DNA of 64,000 nucleotides, from NCBI GenBank assembly GCA_019720755.1, contig CP081303.1, positions 3,038,001 to 3,102,000 on the forward strand. Reading direction: 5' to 3'. The stretch is from Prolixibacteraceae bacterium. GTDB taxonomy: Bacteria; Bacteroidota; Bacteroidia; Bacteroidales; Prolixibacteraceae. The notes under the pieces are model-generated. The model worked only from the letters and a program-made list of their open reading frames with translations. It was not told the DNA's origin and made no database searches. This document shows positions 1 to 9,612 of the stretch, piece by piece. Position numbers and translations under genes: made by a program. Numbering within the stretch: the stretch's first letter is position 1; each line of letters starts with the position of its first letter.

Positions 1-1407
1 GATAGAATAGTAGCTCGTTTAATTAAAAACAAGTTGCTTTACGAAATGATTGATGCCATCTGCAAGGTGAACCTGAACACCGACCAGATTGACAACCATG
101 GAATGGGTTATGTTTTTGAGGAACTCATAAGAATATCAAATGAGCAAAGTAACGAAACAGCCGGGGAGCACTTTACTCCTCGTGATGTAATTGCTTTAAT
201 GAATGCCATTGTTTTTGCTCCTGAAAAAGAAGAATTAAGCAAACCTGGTATTATTCGTACAATATATGACCCTGCTTGTGGAACTGGGGGGATGGTAAAT
301 TTAGCAAAGAAATATATAGACCAAGTATTACTTGCAGATAGTACAAACAAACCAACCATTAAAACCTATGGTCAGGAAATAAACGAGCAATCTTTTGCAA
401 TTGCAAAATCTGAAGCTTTAATTACTGGAGAGGATGCCAACAACATCAAACACGGCAACTCTTTTTCTGAAGATCAGTTTGTTGGCAAGCACTTCCACTA
501 CATGATGGCGAACCCCCCTTACGGTGTTACCTGGAAGAAAGACCAAAAATTCATACAAAACGAAGCCTTAAATCCTGCAGGGCGTTTCTATGCCGGATTA
601 CCACGTACCAGCGATGGACAGTTGTTGTTTTTGCAACACATGATCTCTAAAATGGAACGCGAAGGCAGTCGTATTGGTGTTGTTACCAATGGCTCTCCGC
701 TTTTTACAGGCGATGCAGGTAGTGGCGAAAGCGAAATCCGTAAATGGATTATCGAAAACGATTGGTTGGAGTGTATCGTTGCTTTGCCTAAAGACCTATT
801 CTACAATACAGGCATTAACACCTACATCTGGTTCATTACCAATAAAAAGACTGCGGAGCGTAAAGGCAAAGTACAATTGATTAATGCAGCCGCCAACATT
901 GAGAAAGGTACTAATGGCAGTAAAAAAGTAGAATACATTTTTGCCAACCCCATGAAAAAAAGTTTGGGTAACAAGCGTAATAACATGGAGGAGCAATTCA
1001 TCGCCAATATTACGGACATCTATAATAATTTTGAAGAAGGCGACTACTGCAAAATATACGACAACGACCATTTTGGATACTACCAACTTACTATCGAGCA
1101 ACCTCAGTTAGATGACAAGGGCAAGGTGGTAACCAACAAAAAAGGGGAACCAAAACCGGACAGCAAAAAACGCGACAAAGAAAATGTATCTTTAAGTGCC
1201 GACATTGAGAAATACTTTGAAAAGGAAGTGAAGCCGCATGTGCCCGAAGCTTGGATTGATTTTGATAAAACACGTATTGGTTATGAAATCAACTTTACCA
1301 AGTATTTCTATCAGTACAAAGGCTTAGAATCTTCTGAGAAAATAAAAGAAGATATTTCGGGGCTTGAAAAAGAAATTAGTGTTTTACTTAAAGACCTACT
1401 TGCTTAA
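1..1407 (+). CDS. hsdM: Type I restriction-modification DNA methyltransferase subunit HsdM (5' end missing)
   Basis: N6-adenine methyltransferase subunit of a type I restriction-modification complex; with HsdS it methylates the recognition site and with HsdR it forms the restriction enzyme. The frame is open from base 1, so the N-terminal helical part of the gene lies outside the window. Visible motifs are the HFTPR segment typical of the N6 class, SAM-binding motif I DPACGTGGM (bases 268-294) and catalytic motif IV NPPYG (bases 511-525). The C-terminal half is lysine-rich and helical. The stop TAA overlaps the ATG of hsdS by one base, so the two are translationally coupled. Family assignment is firm; only completeness is unknown. 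Confidence 0.95.
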   Translation, partial: DRIVARLIKNKLLYEMIDAICKVNLNTDQIDNHGMGYVFEELIRISNEQSNETAGEHFTPRDVIALMNAIVFAPEKEELSKPGIIRTIYDPACGTGGMVNLAKKYIDQVLLADSTNKPTIKTYGQEINEQSFAIAKSEALITGEDANNIKHGNSFSEDQFVGKHFHYMMANPPYGVTWKKDQKFIQNEALNPAGRFYAGLPRTSDGQLLFLQHMISKMEREGSRIGVVTNGSPLFTGDAGSGESEIRKWIIENDWLECIVALPKDLFYNTGINTYIWFITNKKTAERKGKVQLINAAANIEKGTNGSKKVEYIFANPMKKSLGNKRNNMEEQFIANITDIYNNFEEGDYCKIYDNDHFGYYQLTIEQPQLDDKGKVVTNKKGEPKPDSKKRDKENVSLSADIEKYFEKEVKPHVPEAWIDFDKTRIGYEINFTKYFYQYKGLESSEKIKEDISGLEKEISVLLKDLLA

Positions 1408-2615
1408 TGAAGAAGTACGATAATTATAAGGAAAGTGGAATTGAGTGGCTGGGAAAAATTCCTGAAAACTGGAAAGTTGTTAAGATTAAGCATGTATTGT
1501 CCAATTTAAATAGTCGTAGGATTCCTTTGAGTTCCGTAGAAAGAGCTGAAATGAAGGAACATCAATACGATTATTATGGAGCATCAGGGGTTATAGATAA
1601 AGTTGATAATTATCTTTTTGATGAAGAAACAATTCTAATAGGAGAAGATGGTGCTAACTTACTTTCAAGGAGTAAACGACTAGCATTTATAGCATCAGGA
1701 AAATATTGGGTTAATAATCATGCTCATATTTTAAAACCTATTGATGGTAGTATTAGGTATTTTGCAGAGTTACTTGAGACAATAGATTATACTCCTTTAA
1801 TTGTAGGTGCAGCACAACCTAAACTTACGCAAGAAGCACTAATGAATGTAGAGGTGATTAAGCCTCCAATGAATGAACAATATACCATAGCCTCATACCT
1901 AGATCATAAAACCATCCAAATAGACACTCTCATTGAGAAAAAGGAAAAGCTCATTGAAAAACTAAAACTGCAACGCCAGGCAATTATTAACGAGGCAGTA
2001 ACGAAAGGTTTAAATCCTGATGCACCTATGAAAGATAGTGGCATTGAGTGGTTAGGTAAGATACCTGAGCATTGGAAATTGAAAAAACTAAAGTATTTTG
2101 CAAAAATACACAATGGTAAAGACCAGAAAGAAGTTTTGATTGAAGAAGGAGGTTATCCTGTTTTAGGAACAGGAGGAGAGTTTGGCAGGGCTAAACATTT
2201 TCTATACGATAAGCCATCTGTATTATTAGGTAGAAAAGGTACTATTGATAATCCTCTTTTTATTGAAGAGCCATTTTGGACTGTTGATACGCTATTCTAT
2301 ACGAAAATATCTGAAACGGTATTTCCTAAGTTCTTTTATTATCTATGCAAAACTATACATTTTGATTACTATCAGGAAAGCTCTGCTGTTCCAAGTATGA
2401 CACAAGATAATTTGAATAATATATTGCTATGTTGGACTTCTTTCGAGGAGCAAGTAGAAATTGCTCAATACATAGATGTGAAGTTAAAAGGTATTGATAG
2501 TACGATTGAAAAAATATCACTTTCTATCGAAAAACTCAAACTCTATCGTCAATCCATCATTTCCGAAGCGGTAACAGGCAAAATTGATGTGCGTGATTGG
2601 AAAACAACAAAATGA
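1407..2615 (+). CDS. hsdS: Type I restriction-modification specificity subunit HsdS
   Basis: DNA-recognition subunit that sets the bipartite target of the type I enzyme. The 402-residue protein has the classic two-fold repeat: GIEWLGKIPENW near residue 11 and GIEWLGKIPEHW near residue 212 open target-recognition domains 1 (about 22-160) and 2 (about 222-345). Each domain is followed by a conserved helical spacer, the first containing KLKLQRQAIINEAVTKG and the second KLKLYRQSIISEAVTGK. Length is normal for an intact two-TRD subunit. It overlaps hsdM by one base and the next gene starts just after its stop. The specificity itself cannot be read from sequence. Confidence 0.95.
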   Translation: MKKYDNYKESGIEWLGKIPENWKVVKIKHVLSNLNSRRIPLSSVERAEMKEHQYDYYGASGVIDKVDNYLFDEETILIGEDGANLLSRSKRLAFIASGKYWVNNHAHILKPIDGSIRYFAELLETIDYTPLIVGAAQPKLTQEALMNVEVIKPPMNEQYTIASYLDHKTIQIDTLIEKKEKLIEKLKLQRQAIINEAVTKGLNPDAPMKDSGIEWLGKIPEHWKLKKLKYFAKIHNGKDQKEVLIEEGGYPVLGTGGEFGRAKHFLYDKPSVLLGRKGTIDNPLFIEEPFWTVDTLFYTKISETVFPKFFYYLCKTIHFDYYQESSAVPSMTQDNLNNILLCWTSFEEQVEIAQYIDVKLKGIDSTIEKISLSIEKLKLYRQSIISEAVTGKIDVRDWKTTK

Positions 2616-2625
2616 TAACAATATT

Positions 2626-3270
2626 ATGGAGGTAGAAGAACAAAATATTTACAACTTAGAAGAGTTAAGATATAAAACTGCATTAGAACAAAAAAAAGCC
2701 TATACACTATTATTAGAAATTAAAACCAAAGAATTAGAACTCGAAAAGACTCGGTTGAAAAGAGAAAATGAGCTCTCTTCAATCCATCAATATCTTCTTG
2801 ATGTCGAATTTGGTAATTATTTCTCTTTTGTTTCATTTCTAGACTGTGCTTCTAACTTAGAAGATCATATACTTAATCTTTACAAACTAAACAAATATGC
2901 ACTGCCAGGTGCAGAAGTTGTTTCAGATGTTCAACTATGTTTAAGAGAAAACAAAAGTTGCATAAACTATGATAACCTAAAACTGCTCGCTTCGCGATTC
3001 TTTAACAACTACAAACGTTTCATCGCATTAGGTCATCCAGGCTATTCCCTAAGAGGTGAACTGTGGAACATCAGAACCCTCAACGGCCTTCTAAAAAAAG
3101 ATATGAAACTTTACCACTTAGGTATATCCATCGACCAAATTTTCTGGTGGTTTCAAGATCGTGTTCAGAAAGGTGAGGCTATACTTCAAAAACTATATCA
3201 AGAAGCTGAGCTTAAAAGAGCAAAAGAAATTATTCAAAACCACGAGATGACTAAAAACTCTATCAAATAA
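2626..3270 (+). CDS. Uncharacterised coiled-coil protein inside the type I R-M operon
   Basis: A gene of about 214 residues lying between hsdS and hsdR in the same orientation. I chose the ATG at 2626 (MEVEEQNIYNLEELR) because it lies 11 bases past the hsdS stop; the frame is open to 2584 but that would overlap hsdS. Residues 10-60 are rich in K, E, L and R with heptad character and look like a coiled coil; the rest is mixed helical with aromatic patches, ending in another charged helix. There is no signal peptide or membrane segment. I do not recognise a family. Its position suggests an accessory role for the restriction system, such as complex assembly or regulation, but that is inference from location only. 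Confidence 0.75.
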   Translation: MEVEEQNIYNLEELRYKTALEQKKAYTLLLEIKTKELELEKTRLKRENELSSIHQYLLDVEFGNYFSFVSFLDCASNLEDHILNLYKLNKYALPGAEVVSDVQLCLRENKSCINYDNLKLLASRFFNNYKRFIALGHPGYSLRGELWNIRTLNGLLKKDMKLYHLGISIDQIFWWFQDRVQKGEAILQKLYQEAELKRAKEIIQNHEMTKNSIK

Positions 3271-3283
3271 AACCTATCAACTT

Positions 3284-6268
3284 ATGGCAACAGGAACTTA
3301 TGAAATACATTTTGAAGCACATATCGAAGATTATCTTGTAAACCAGGTAAAGGAATATAATGTTGTTTCCCCAAAGGAATACAATAAAGACCTATGTGTT
3401 ATCCCAAGTGAGATTATTGCTTTTGTTAAAGATACACAACCCGAGAAATACAAGGCTTTACAAGAGCAGTACGGAGACAATGTTGATATGCAAATTGTAA
3501 ACAATGTTGCCCGTAATTTAAGCAAAAATAAAACGCTACATGTTCTGCATAACAAGGTAAAAGACCGTGGTCAGGCTTTGAATATGGTCTATTTTCAACC
3601 TGCGAACAATAAAACTCCGGAACATGAAGCTTGGTACAAACAGAACCGTTTTGCTATTGTTCGCCAGTTGCAATATTCAAAACGTAACACCAACGAAATT
3701 GATATTGTGCTTTTTATCAATGGTATTCCTGTGGTTACGATGGAGCTTAAAAATGCATTGACAGGACAAAACCACCACAATGCCATTAAACAATATATAA
3801 AAGATCGTAATCCTAAAGGAGAGGCTTTTCTCGATTTTAAACGCTGTTTGGTGCACTTTGCAGTGGGTACCGAAAAGGTCTTTATGACTACCCAGTTAAA
3901 AGGCGATTCCACTTTTTTCTTGCCTTTCAATCAGGGATTAGAAAATAAGAACGACAATGGCTTTGCCACTTCATATCTATGGGAAGATGTATTGCGTAAA
4001 GACTCTTTATTGGATTTAATACAAAATTTTATCAGCGTTCAAACTGATAAGGACACATACTACGATGAAAAGACAAAAGCCTTAAAGGAAAAAACATCAA
4101 CAAAATTACTCTTCCCTCGTTTTCATCAGCGCAGAATTGTAAACCGCATGTTAGAAGCGGTTCGCAAAGATGGTGTGGGAGGTAAATATTTAGGACAACA
4201 CTCTGCTGGTTCGGGTAAATCAAACAGTATTACATGGTTGGCTTATCGTTTATCGGGTTTTTATCAGAACTACACCGATGATAAAGCCATGTTCGATTCT
4301 ACCATTATAGTTACCGACCGTAGGGTTTTAGACAAGCAGATTCAAGAAAACATACGTCAATTAGACGATACCCCTGGTGTTGTTGCTTACATTGACGAAC
4401 GCATGACAAGTCAGGATTTAAAACAGGCAATTATTGATAACAAACGAATTATTGTAACCACACTGCAAAAGTTCCCTGTTATTTCCGATACCATTGCCAA
4501 ACTGCCAAATAAAAAATATGCAGTAATTATCGATGAGGCACACAGCTCCCAATCGGGCGATGCAGCTGGTCACTTGCGCAAGTCTTTATCTCTGGAAGTT
4601 GCCGAAGAATTGGAAGCAAAAAACAAGGATTTAGATGAGATTATTACTGACGAGATAAAGAGCAAAGGCGTTCAAAAAAATATTTCATTTTTTGCCTTTA
4701 CTGCTACACCAAAACCAAAAACCATTGAGCTATTTGGTACTGTTCAGGCAAATGGAAAGAAAGAACCTTTTGATATCTATTCCATGGAACAAGCCATCAA
4801 AGAAGGCTTTATCCTTGATGTATTAAAGAACTACACCTCTTTTAAGCGTTACTACAAAATTGTAAAGCGTAACGTTATTCCAGACAAGGAATACGAGAAA
4901 AAGAAAACCGTTCAGCTATTGGGTTCTTATGTCGATTTGCAAGACCATGCCATCGAAAAGAAAGCCCGAATAATGATTGAGCATTTTGTGGCACAAACGC
5001 AAAACGAAATTCAAGGCAAGGCTCGAGGCATGTTGGTTACTCGTTCTCGCCTACACGCAGTACGCTTTAAGCGCAAGTTTGATGATATTATGCGTGAAAT
5101 GAAACTACCTTATAGCGCATTAGTAGCTTTCTCTGGTACGGTTCGCGATGATGAAACAGGCGAAGACTACACCGAGGCAAACATGAACAATCTGCAGGGT
5201 AAAACAAGCATACCCGAAGCTTTAAAACTGCCTAAATTTCGCCTACTTATTGTTGCCAACAAATACCAAACGGGGTTCGATGAACCACTGCTTCACACCA
5301 TGTTTGTTGATAAAAAATTAGGTGGAACAAGTACTGTGCAAACCCTTAGTCGTTTGAATAGAACCACCAAGGGAAAAGATTCAACGATGGTTCTCGATTT
5401 TGTAAATGAACCTGAAATGGTTCAGGAAGATTTTCAAAAGTTCTATGGTAAAAACTACATGGAAGAAGAGCATCAGACAGATCCCAATGCTTTGTATGAT
5501 GTTCAGAGCAAAATCAATTCCTATAATTTATTGTATGAAAACGAAATTGATGCTTTTGCCGATATTTTCTTCCGTAAAGGGGATAACTTCGAAAAGCTGC
5601 AACCTATTTTAAATGAGGTATGCCACCGATATGAGGAAGAATTGGACGAAGAACAGCAAACAAACTTTAAGAGCGATGCCAAATCTTTTATCAATCTATA
5701 TCGTTTTTTGAGAGGTATAATTACCTTCACAGATGTAGAGTTAGAAAAATACTATGTTTTTCTAACCGCATTAATAAAGAAATTACCTTACATTAAATCA
5801 CGCATGCCATTAGATGTATTGGGTGAAGTTGAACTACACAGTTATAAAATACAACACAAATACACTTCCGATCTAGAATTGGTCTCAGGGGATGGTGAAA
5901 TGGAAGGTATGACTCCTGGCGGTGGAGGTCATAAACCAGAAGAAGAGTTAGACTTTTTGACCAACATCATTAAAGTTTTAAACGACACCTTTGGTTTAGA
6001 TTTAACAGATGATGACCGTGTGGACTTTGAAAAGATGAAAGACAGAATCTATTCAAACGACGAGTTAATGAGTTTCTTCAATCAGAACAACACCAAGGAC
6101 AATATTCAGGAAAAATTCAATGAGGAAATTGATGGTGAACTACTAAACTTTATCAACACTAAATTGGAGTTTTACAACAAACTATCCGAAGACCGTGCCA
6201 ATACAATGTTTAAACGATTATGGTTTAATGAACTTTATGATACAAAAGTTAGGGGGATGGCTATATAA
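3284..6268 (+). CDS. hsdR: Type I restriction endonuclease subunit HsdR
   Basis: ATP-dependent translocase and nuclease of the type I complex; cleaves DNA that carries unmethylated sites. The 994-residue length is normal. The N-terminal HSDR_N nuclease shows the PD-(D/E)xK residues D140, E154 and K156 (in MELK). The SF2 motor follows with Walker A AGSGKS (about 308-313), DEAH box (417-420) and motif III FTATP (472-476), then a second RecA lobe with QTGFDEP. The C-terminal helical domain would bind the methylase core. It begins 13 bases after the accessory gene, so the order is M-S-accessory-R in one probable operon. All key residues are present, so the nuclease appears functional. Confidence 0.96.
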   Translation: MATGTYEIHFEAHIEDYLVNQVKEYNVVSPKEYNKDLCVIPSEIIAFVKDTQPEKYKALQEQYGDNVDMQIVNNVARNLSKNKTLHVLHNKVKDRGQALNMVYFQPANNKTPEHEAWYKQNRFAIVRQLQYSKRNTNEIDIVLFINGIPVVTMELKNALTGQNHHNAIKQYIKDRNPKGEAFLDFKRCLVHFAVGTEKVFMTTQLKGDSTFFLPFNQGLENKNDNGFATSYLWEDVLRKDSLLDLIQNFISVQTDKDTYYDEKTKALKEKTSTKLLFPRFHQRRIVNRMLEAVRKDGVGGKYLGQHSAGSGKSNSITWLAYRLSGFYQNYTDDKAMFDSTIIVTDRRVLDKQIQENIRQLDDTPGVVAYIDERMTSQDLKQAIIDNKRIIVTTLQKFPVISDTIAKLPNKKYAVIIDEAHSSQSGDAAGHLRKSLSLEVAEELEAKNKDLDEIITDEIKSKGVQKNISFFAFTATPKPKTIELFGTVQANGKKEPFDIYSMEQAIKEGFILDVLKNYTSFKRYYKIVKRNVIPDKEYEKKKTVQLLGSYVDLQDHAIEKKARIMIEHFVAQTQNEIQGKARGMLVTRSRLHAVRFKRKFDDIMREMKLPYSALVAFSGTVRDDETGEDYTEANMNNLQGKTSIPEALKLPKFRLLIVANKYQTGFDEPLLHTMFVDKKLGGTSTVQTLSRLNRTTKGKDSTMVLDFVNEPEMVQEDFQKFYGKNYMEEEHQTDPNALYDVQSKINSYNLLYENEIDAFADIFFRKGDNFEKLQPILNEVCHRYEEELDEEQQTNFKSDAKSFINLYRFLRGIITFTDVELEKYYVFLTALIKKLPYIKSRMPLDVLGEVELHSYKIQHKYTSDLELVSGDGEMEGMTPGGGGHKPEEELDFLTNIIKVLNDTFGLDLTDDDRVDFEKMKDRIYSNDELMSFFNQNNTKDNIQEKFNEEIDGELLNFINTKLEFYNKLSEDRANTMFKRLWFNELYDTKVRGMAI

Positions 6269-6592
6269 ACAAATTTCGATAGAATAGTTGCATTTGTCGC
6301 TTGAATCCACGAAATATAATACCCTTAACTTGCATTCAAATCAACATAATTAAATTATTGAATGTTATCTTTATTTATAATTTACAACAGGGCTTATTCA
6401 TAAAGTATAAATCACTTTGTTTTTTACATCTCTTGCATTCAATTAGAAGAAATCATCCTAATATAAAACGATTTGTTCTATGGAGACACATGTAATATCA
6501 CTTAAAATGAAGTGATATTACATGTATATTTATCTTATAAACAAGCCACGTAATTTACAATAAACCCAAAACTCTTTAATTCCAAAAGATAT
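6269..6592. other. Intergenic gap between hsdR and the DUF262 gene
   Basis: A 324-base AT-rich spacer. It holds one strong inverted repeat (6488-6525, listed separately). A short open frame over 6301-6495 has no plausible start or composition and is not called. Confidence 0.6.
6488..6525 (+). terminator. Perfect 16-bp hairpin downstream of hsdR
   Basis: The arm ACATGTAATATCACTT is followed by a 6-base loop and its exact reverse complement. The stem is long but AT-rich and the bases after it (ATATTTATCT) are only moderately T-rich, so it could be a terminator, an RNA stability element or a protein-binding palindrome. It lies 220 bases after hsdR and 68 bases before the next gene, separating the two defence units. 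Confidence 0.5.
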
Positions 6593-8416
6593 ATGAATAA
6601 ACAAAACTTTGCTAGCTTACTTGAAGGAAAATTATTTAGAATCCCTGATTATCAAAGAGGGTATGCCTGGGAAGAAAAACAATTGTCTGATTTTGTACAA
6701 GACATAGATGCGTTAGTAGATGAAGATATCAAGAGTCATTACACTGGAACGATAGTTACATTTCAACCACCAGAAAAACCTACCATGCAATATGGTAGAA
6801 CAAAAACGTTGAATATTGTAGACGTTGTAGATGGTCAACAAAGGCTTACGACTTCATGTTTATACCTATCTGTCATTCTTAAAAAATTGATTGATTCAGG
6901 AGCGGATGAATATAATGCTGAAAAGATTAATTTTCTTCATAATAAAAGAGTGACCAAACTGTCTTTAAATAATGGTTCTAGTGATTTCTTTTGTGACCTC
7001 GTTACAAAGGGATACACGAATATTGAAGCAACATCAATACACGATGAAAGGTTAAAGTATGCTTACGCTTATTTTGAGAACCACATTGAGGAACAATTGA
7101 AAGAAAAATCAGGTGAATACTTAGATAAATTGTTTGATGCAATAACCAGAAAGCTCTCTTTTACCTACTATACAATTGAAGAAGAGTGTGAAATAGGAAT
7201 GACTTTTGAATTAATGAATTCGAGAGGTAAAGGACTCTCAACCATGGAACTGTTGAAGAATTATCTTTTATATTGGGTATCAAGAAATGTTCTGGAAGAT
7301 TTTGATAGGACTGATTTAACAAGCAAGATTAATAAATCATGGAAAGAGATATATACTAACCTTGCGAGATGTCAAGGTAATGAAGACCAGTGTTTACGAA
7401 TTGCATGGATACTTTATTGTTCACATATTCCAAAATATTGGGAGGGATATGAAGGATTTAAAAGTAAATGGGTTATTCCAATACGTGATTTCTCTGAAAA
7501 GAGTTTAGAAGAAACGAAGGAGTTCATTGAAATGTTTATTGATGGACTTTCTAGTGTCTCAAAGCAATATGCATCAATACTTAATATTCCATCCTTAGAA
7601 GACACACAAGAATCAAAATGGTTAAGAAAAATTCATAACGCAGGTAATATTGCCAACTTTCTTCCTCTTATTGTTTCAGCAAAAATAGGGGTTGATAAAA
7701 AGCAAATAGATGATGACCAATATGTCGAGCTTCTGAAGAACTTGGAATTGTTTTCGTATAGAGTGTTTTTGTGGTCTGGGAAAAGAAGTAATGCTGGGAA
7801 ATCTGCATTTTACAGATGGGCAAAAGAACTATTCCATAACGAATATAGTATAAATGACATCTCTAGTTGGGTAAATGGTTTAATCGAATGGTACTCTCCT
7901 CATGACATCTATTTAGCATCAGTATCTATACCTTTTAATTGGTATTCATATCGTAGATTATTAAAATATACGTTATTTGAATATGAGCTTTGGTTACTCG
8001 AAAAGGAAGGGAAGAATTTAAAATCAAAAATTCAATGGAGGGATCTATCAGATTCAACACTAGAACATATTCTTCCACAAAATCCCAATATAGACTCTAA
8101 ATGGTTGCAAGATTGGTCTAATGATGATAGTCAAATTTATTTACACGATATATCAAATATTGTATTGACGTTTGATAACTCACATTACTCAAATTTTGAT
8201 TTTCTAAGGAAAAAAGGAAGTTTCGGAGAAGGTCACTGCTATGCAAACTCGGATATTAGGCAAGAGAGGAAAATCTCTGTTTACGACAACTGGGACAAGG
8301 AATCATGTGAAAATAGAAGACAGCAATTGGTGTCTTGGATTAAAGATAGATGGAATAGTCAGAATTTAAAGATGCCAGTAGATGTTGAAATGAATGAAGA
8401 CGATAATGAAGATTAA
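6593..8416 (+). CDS. DUF262/DUF1524 (GmrSD-like) nuclease
   Basis: A 607-residue single-chain protein with the layout of GmrSD-type enzymes, nucleotide-stimulated nucleases that attack modified phage DNA in characterised members. The N-terminal DUF262 domain shows IPDYQRGYAW (17-26) and DGQQR (80-84), the ParB/Srx-like nucleotide-binding signature. The C-terminal DUF1524 HNH-type domain shows HILPQNP starting at His492, followed by a conserved Asn/His region (DISNIVLTFDNSHYSN). It sits directly downstream of the type I system in the same direction, consistent with a defence cluster. Whether it targets modified DNA or another phage feature cannot be told from sequence. The stop is followed by about 130 bases with nothing clear. 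Confidence 0.88.
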   Translation: MNKQNFASLLEGKLFRIPDYQRGYAWEEKQLSDFVQDIDALVDEDIKSHYTGTIVTFQPPEKPTMQYGRTKTLNIVDVVDGQQRLTTSCLYLSVILKKLIDSGADEYNAEKINFLHNKRVTKLSLNNGSSDFFCDLVTKGYTNIEATSIHDERLKYAYAYFENHIEEQLKEKSGEYLDKLFDAITRKLSFTYYTIEEECEIGMTFELMNSRGKGLSTMELLKNYLLYWVSRNVLEDFDRTDLTSKINKSWKEIYTNLARCQGNEDQCLRIAWILYCSHIPKYWEGYEGFKSKWVIPIRDFSEKSLEETKEFIEMFIDGLSSVSKQYASILNIPSLEDTQESKWLRKIHNAGNIANFLPLIVSAKIGVDKKQIDDDQYVELLKNLELFSYRVFLWSGKRSNAGKSAFYRWAKELFHNEYSINDISSWVNGLIEWYSPHDIYLASVSIPFNWYSYRRLLKYTLFEYELWLLEKEGKNLKSKIQWRDLSDSTLEHILPQNPNIDSKWLQDWSNDDSQIYLHDISNIVLTFDNSHYSNFDFLRKKGSFGEGHCYANSDIRQERKISVYDNWDKESCENRRQQLVSWIKDRWNSQNLKMPVDVEMNEDDNED

Positions 8417-8548
8417 GTATATTTTCCTGATTTTATTTAGAATAACATACTAATTCCCCAATAAGATTTTCTTTACAAAATCATTTTGTGAGCCAATTGA
8501 TGAAATATTGAATATTGGGATAAGGGCTAGAATTTTGGTTGGGTGTAA

Positions 8549-8704
8549 GCAAGCATACGTGAAGGCAATCTTCCTGCTGATTATTTTAAGAATTGTTCAA
8601 AAGAGTTATTAGAAATTTCAAAGGAGATAAGAGAAAAAATACCCCCAAAGATAATAGAGTTAGAAGATAAAATTAGAAGTATTTTAAATGTTAAAGATGA
8701 GTAA
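8549..8704 (+). pseudogene. C-terminal remnant of an unidentified gene
   Basis: From 8549 to the stop at 8702-8704 there is an open frame of 51 codons with ordinary protein-like composition (IREGNLPADYFKNC, then a charged helix with EISKEIREKIPPKIIELEDK). It has no start codon: an in-frame TAA lies immediately upstream (8546-8548) and nothing recognisable precedes it. This looks like the tail of a gene whose front was lost, which fits the boundary between the defence cluster and the repeat island. The parent family is not identifiable from this fragment. Confidence 0.4.
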
Positions 8705-8782
8705 TGTATCATGAGAATAAATCATAAAATGTAAGAATTAAATTTTCAATTTATGACTAAAATGTAAGATAATTATAAAGCC

Positions 8783-9045
8783 CTCGGGTCTATTTTCTAT
8801 TTCGCATAATCTCCGGAATATTCTTTCCCAGGAGGGGGATAAATAGAAGGTTATCTCTCCACATAGATCTCCATAATTATTTAACATAGCTTGGGGTTAT
8901 ATAACATTTTCCTTCGTTCTCTCGGAAAAAGTCATATAACAACGCTATGTATAAATATCTCAGAGATCTAAGATCGATAACCATCTATTTTTACACCCCC
9001 TCCAGAGAATATCCCTCCGATAATGCTTCATAGAAAATAGGCGAG
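8783..9045. repeat. Giant foldback (imperfect inverted repeat, arms about 125 nt)
   Basis: The left arm (8783-8912) and right arm (8924-9045) are reverse complements over almost their whole length with scattered mismatches and small bulges. Matching blocks include TATTTTCTAT with ATAGAAAATA at the outer ends, GAGGGGG with CCCCCTC, GGTTATC with GATAACC, TAGATCTC with GAGATCTA, ACATAGC with GCTATGT, GTTATAT with ATATAAC, and TTTTCC with GGAAAA next to the 11-base loop TTCGTTCTCTC. There is no open reading frame inside. As RNA or single-stranded DNA it would form one long rod. It may be a MITE-like foldback element or a structured RNA; no target-site duplication was confirmed. Confidence 0.75.
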
Positions 9046-9183
9046 TTGGCCCCACCCACCCAATTATCTGTCCCTGAAACTCCATGCCTTTAAGCTTCGC
9101 TTCTTCAGCATTCGTTCAGCTCCCTGGGCCTTCTTTCTCGTGGCTTCGCCACATCAAAGTCATCGGTCCAGAAACAATCCCCA

Positions 9184-9476
9184 ACAATTTGCCCCGCCCG
9201 CCCTTTCAAAGGGGTTGTTTAAGGGATTGCTCCATCGGAGAACCGAAAAGAAAATCCTTCTGGAATCATCGCTACGCGAAATCATCCAGAAGGAATATCT
9301 TTTTTATTCGGTCTCCTCAATCGGCATTTCCGTGCTCCTTTCGGCTGCTCCGCTTTTACAGTCGTACCTCCTTTATCGAATGCATCGTACCTCGCACTCT
9401 CAAAAAGCTCCTCACCGCCTCAAGTATCGCAACAAAAGCCTATTCGCAATCCCTAAAACAACGCGAGTTAATCCCA
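9184..9476. repeat. Dispersed structured repeat, copy A
   Basis: About 293 bases that recur at 9932-10223 with roughly 15-20 differences. It is full of short palindromes: CCCTTTCAAAGGGG, CTCCATCGGAG, and a long hairpin whose inner stem is CCTTCTGGA / TCCAGAAGG and whose outer stem pairs GAACCGAAAAGA with TCTTTTTTATTCGGTCT. The region between the arms contains the small GATTTCGCGTAGCGATGA-type loop on the opposite strand. No start-to-stop gene is supported. Conservation concentrated on pairing segments suggests an RNA or DNA structure is what is kept. Confidence 0.7.
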
Positions 9477-9612
9477 CTGGCAAACAAACAAAACATCAAA
9501 CCCCCTCAACCAAAACTCCAATACCTCAAGATTCAAATCACACATTCTCACCTCAGCAGAGAAAAACACATCCAACCGAACACACTTCATCCATTCAAAA
9601 AAGAACAAATAT

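Noticed and set aside
1-6288. Direct repeat GATAGAATAGT at 1-11 and 6278-6288 as an attachment site pair
   Set aside because: Eleven AT-rich bases, one of them inside hsdM; too short to support element boundaries.
6301-6495. 64-codon frame after hsdR
   Set aside because: Starts at TTG, low complexity, ends at the edge of the hairpin and has no gene-like features.
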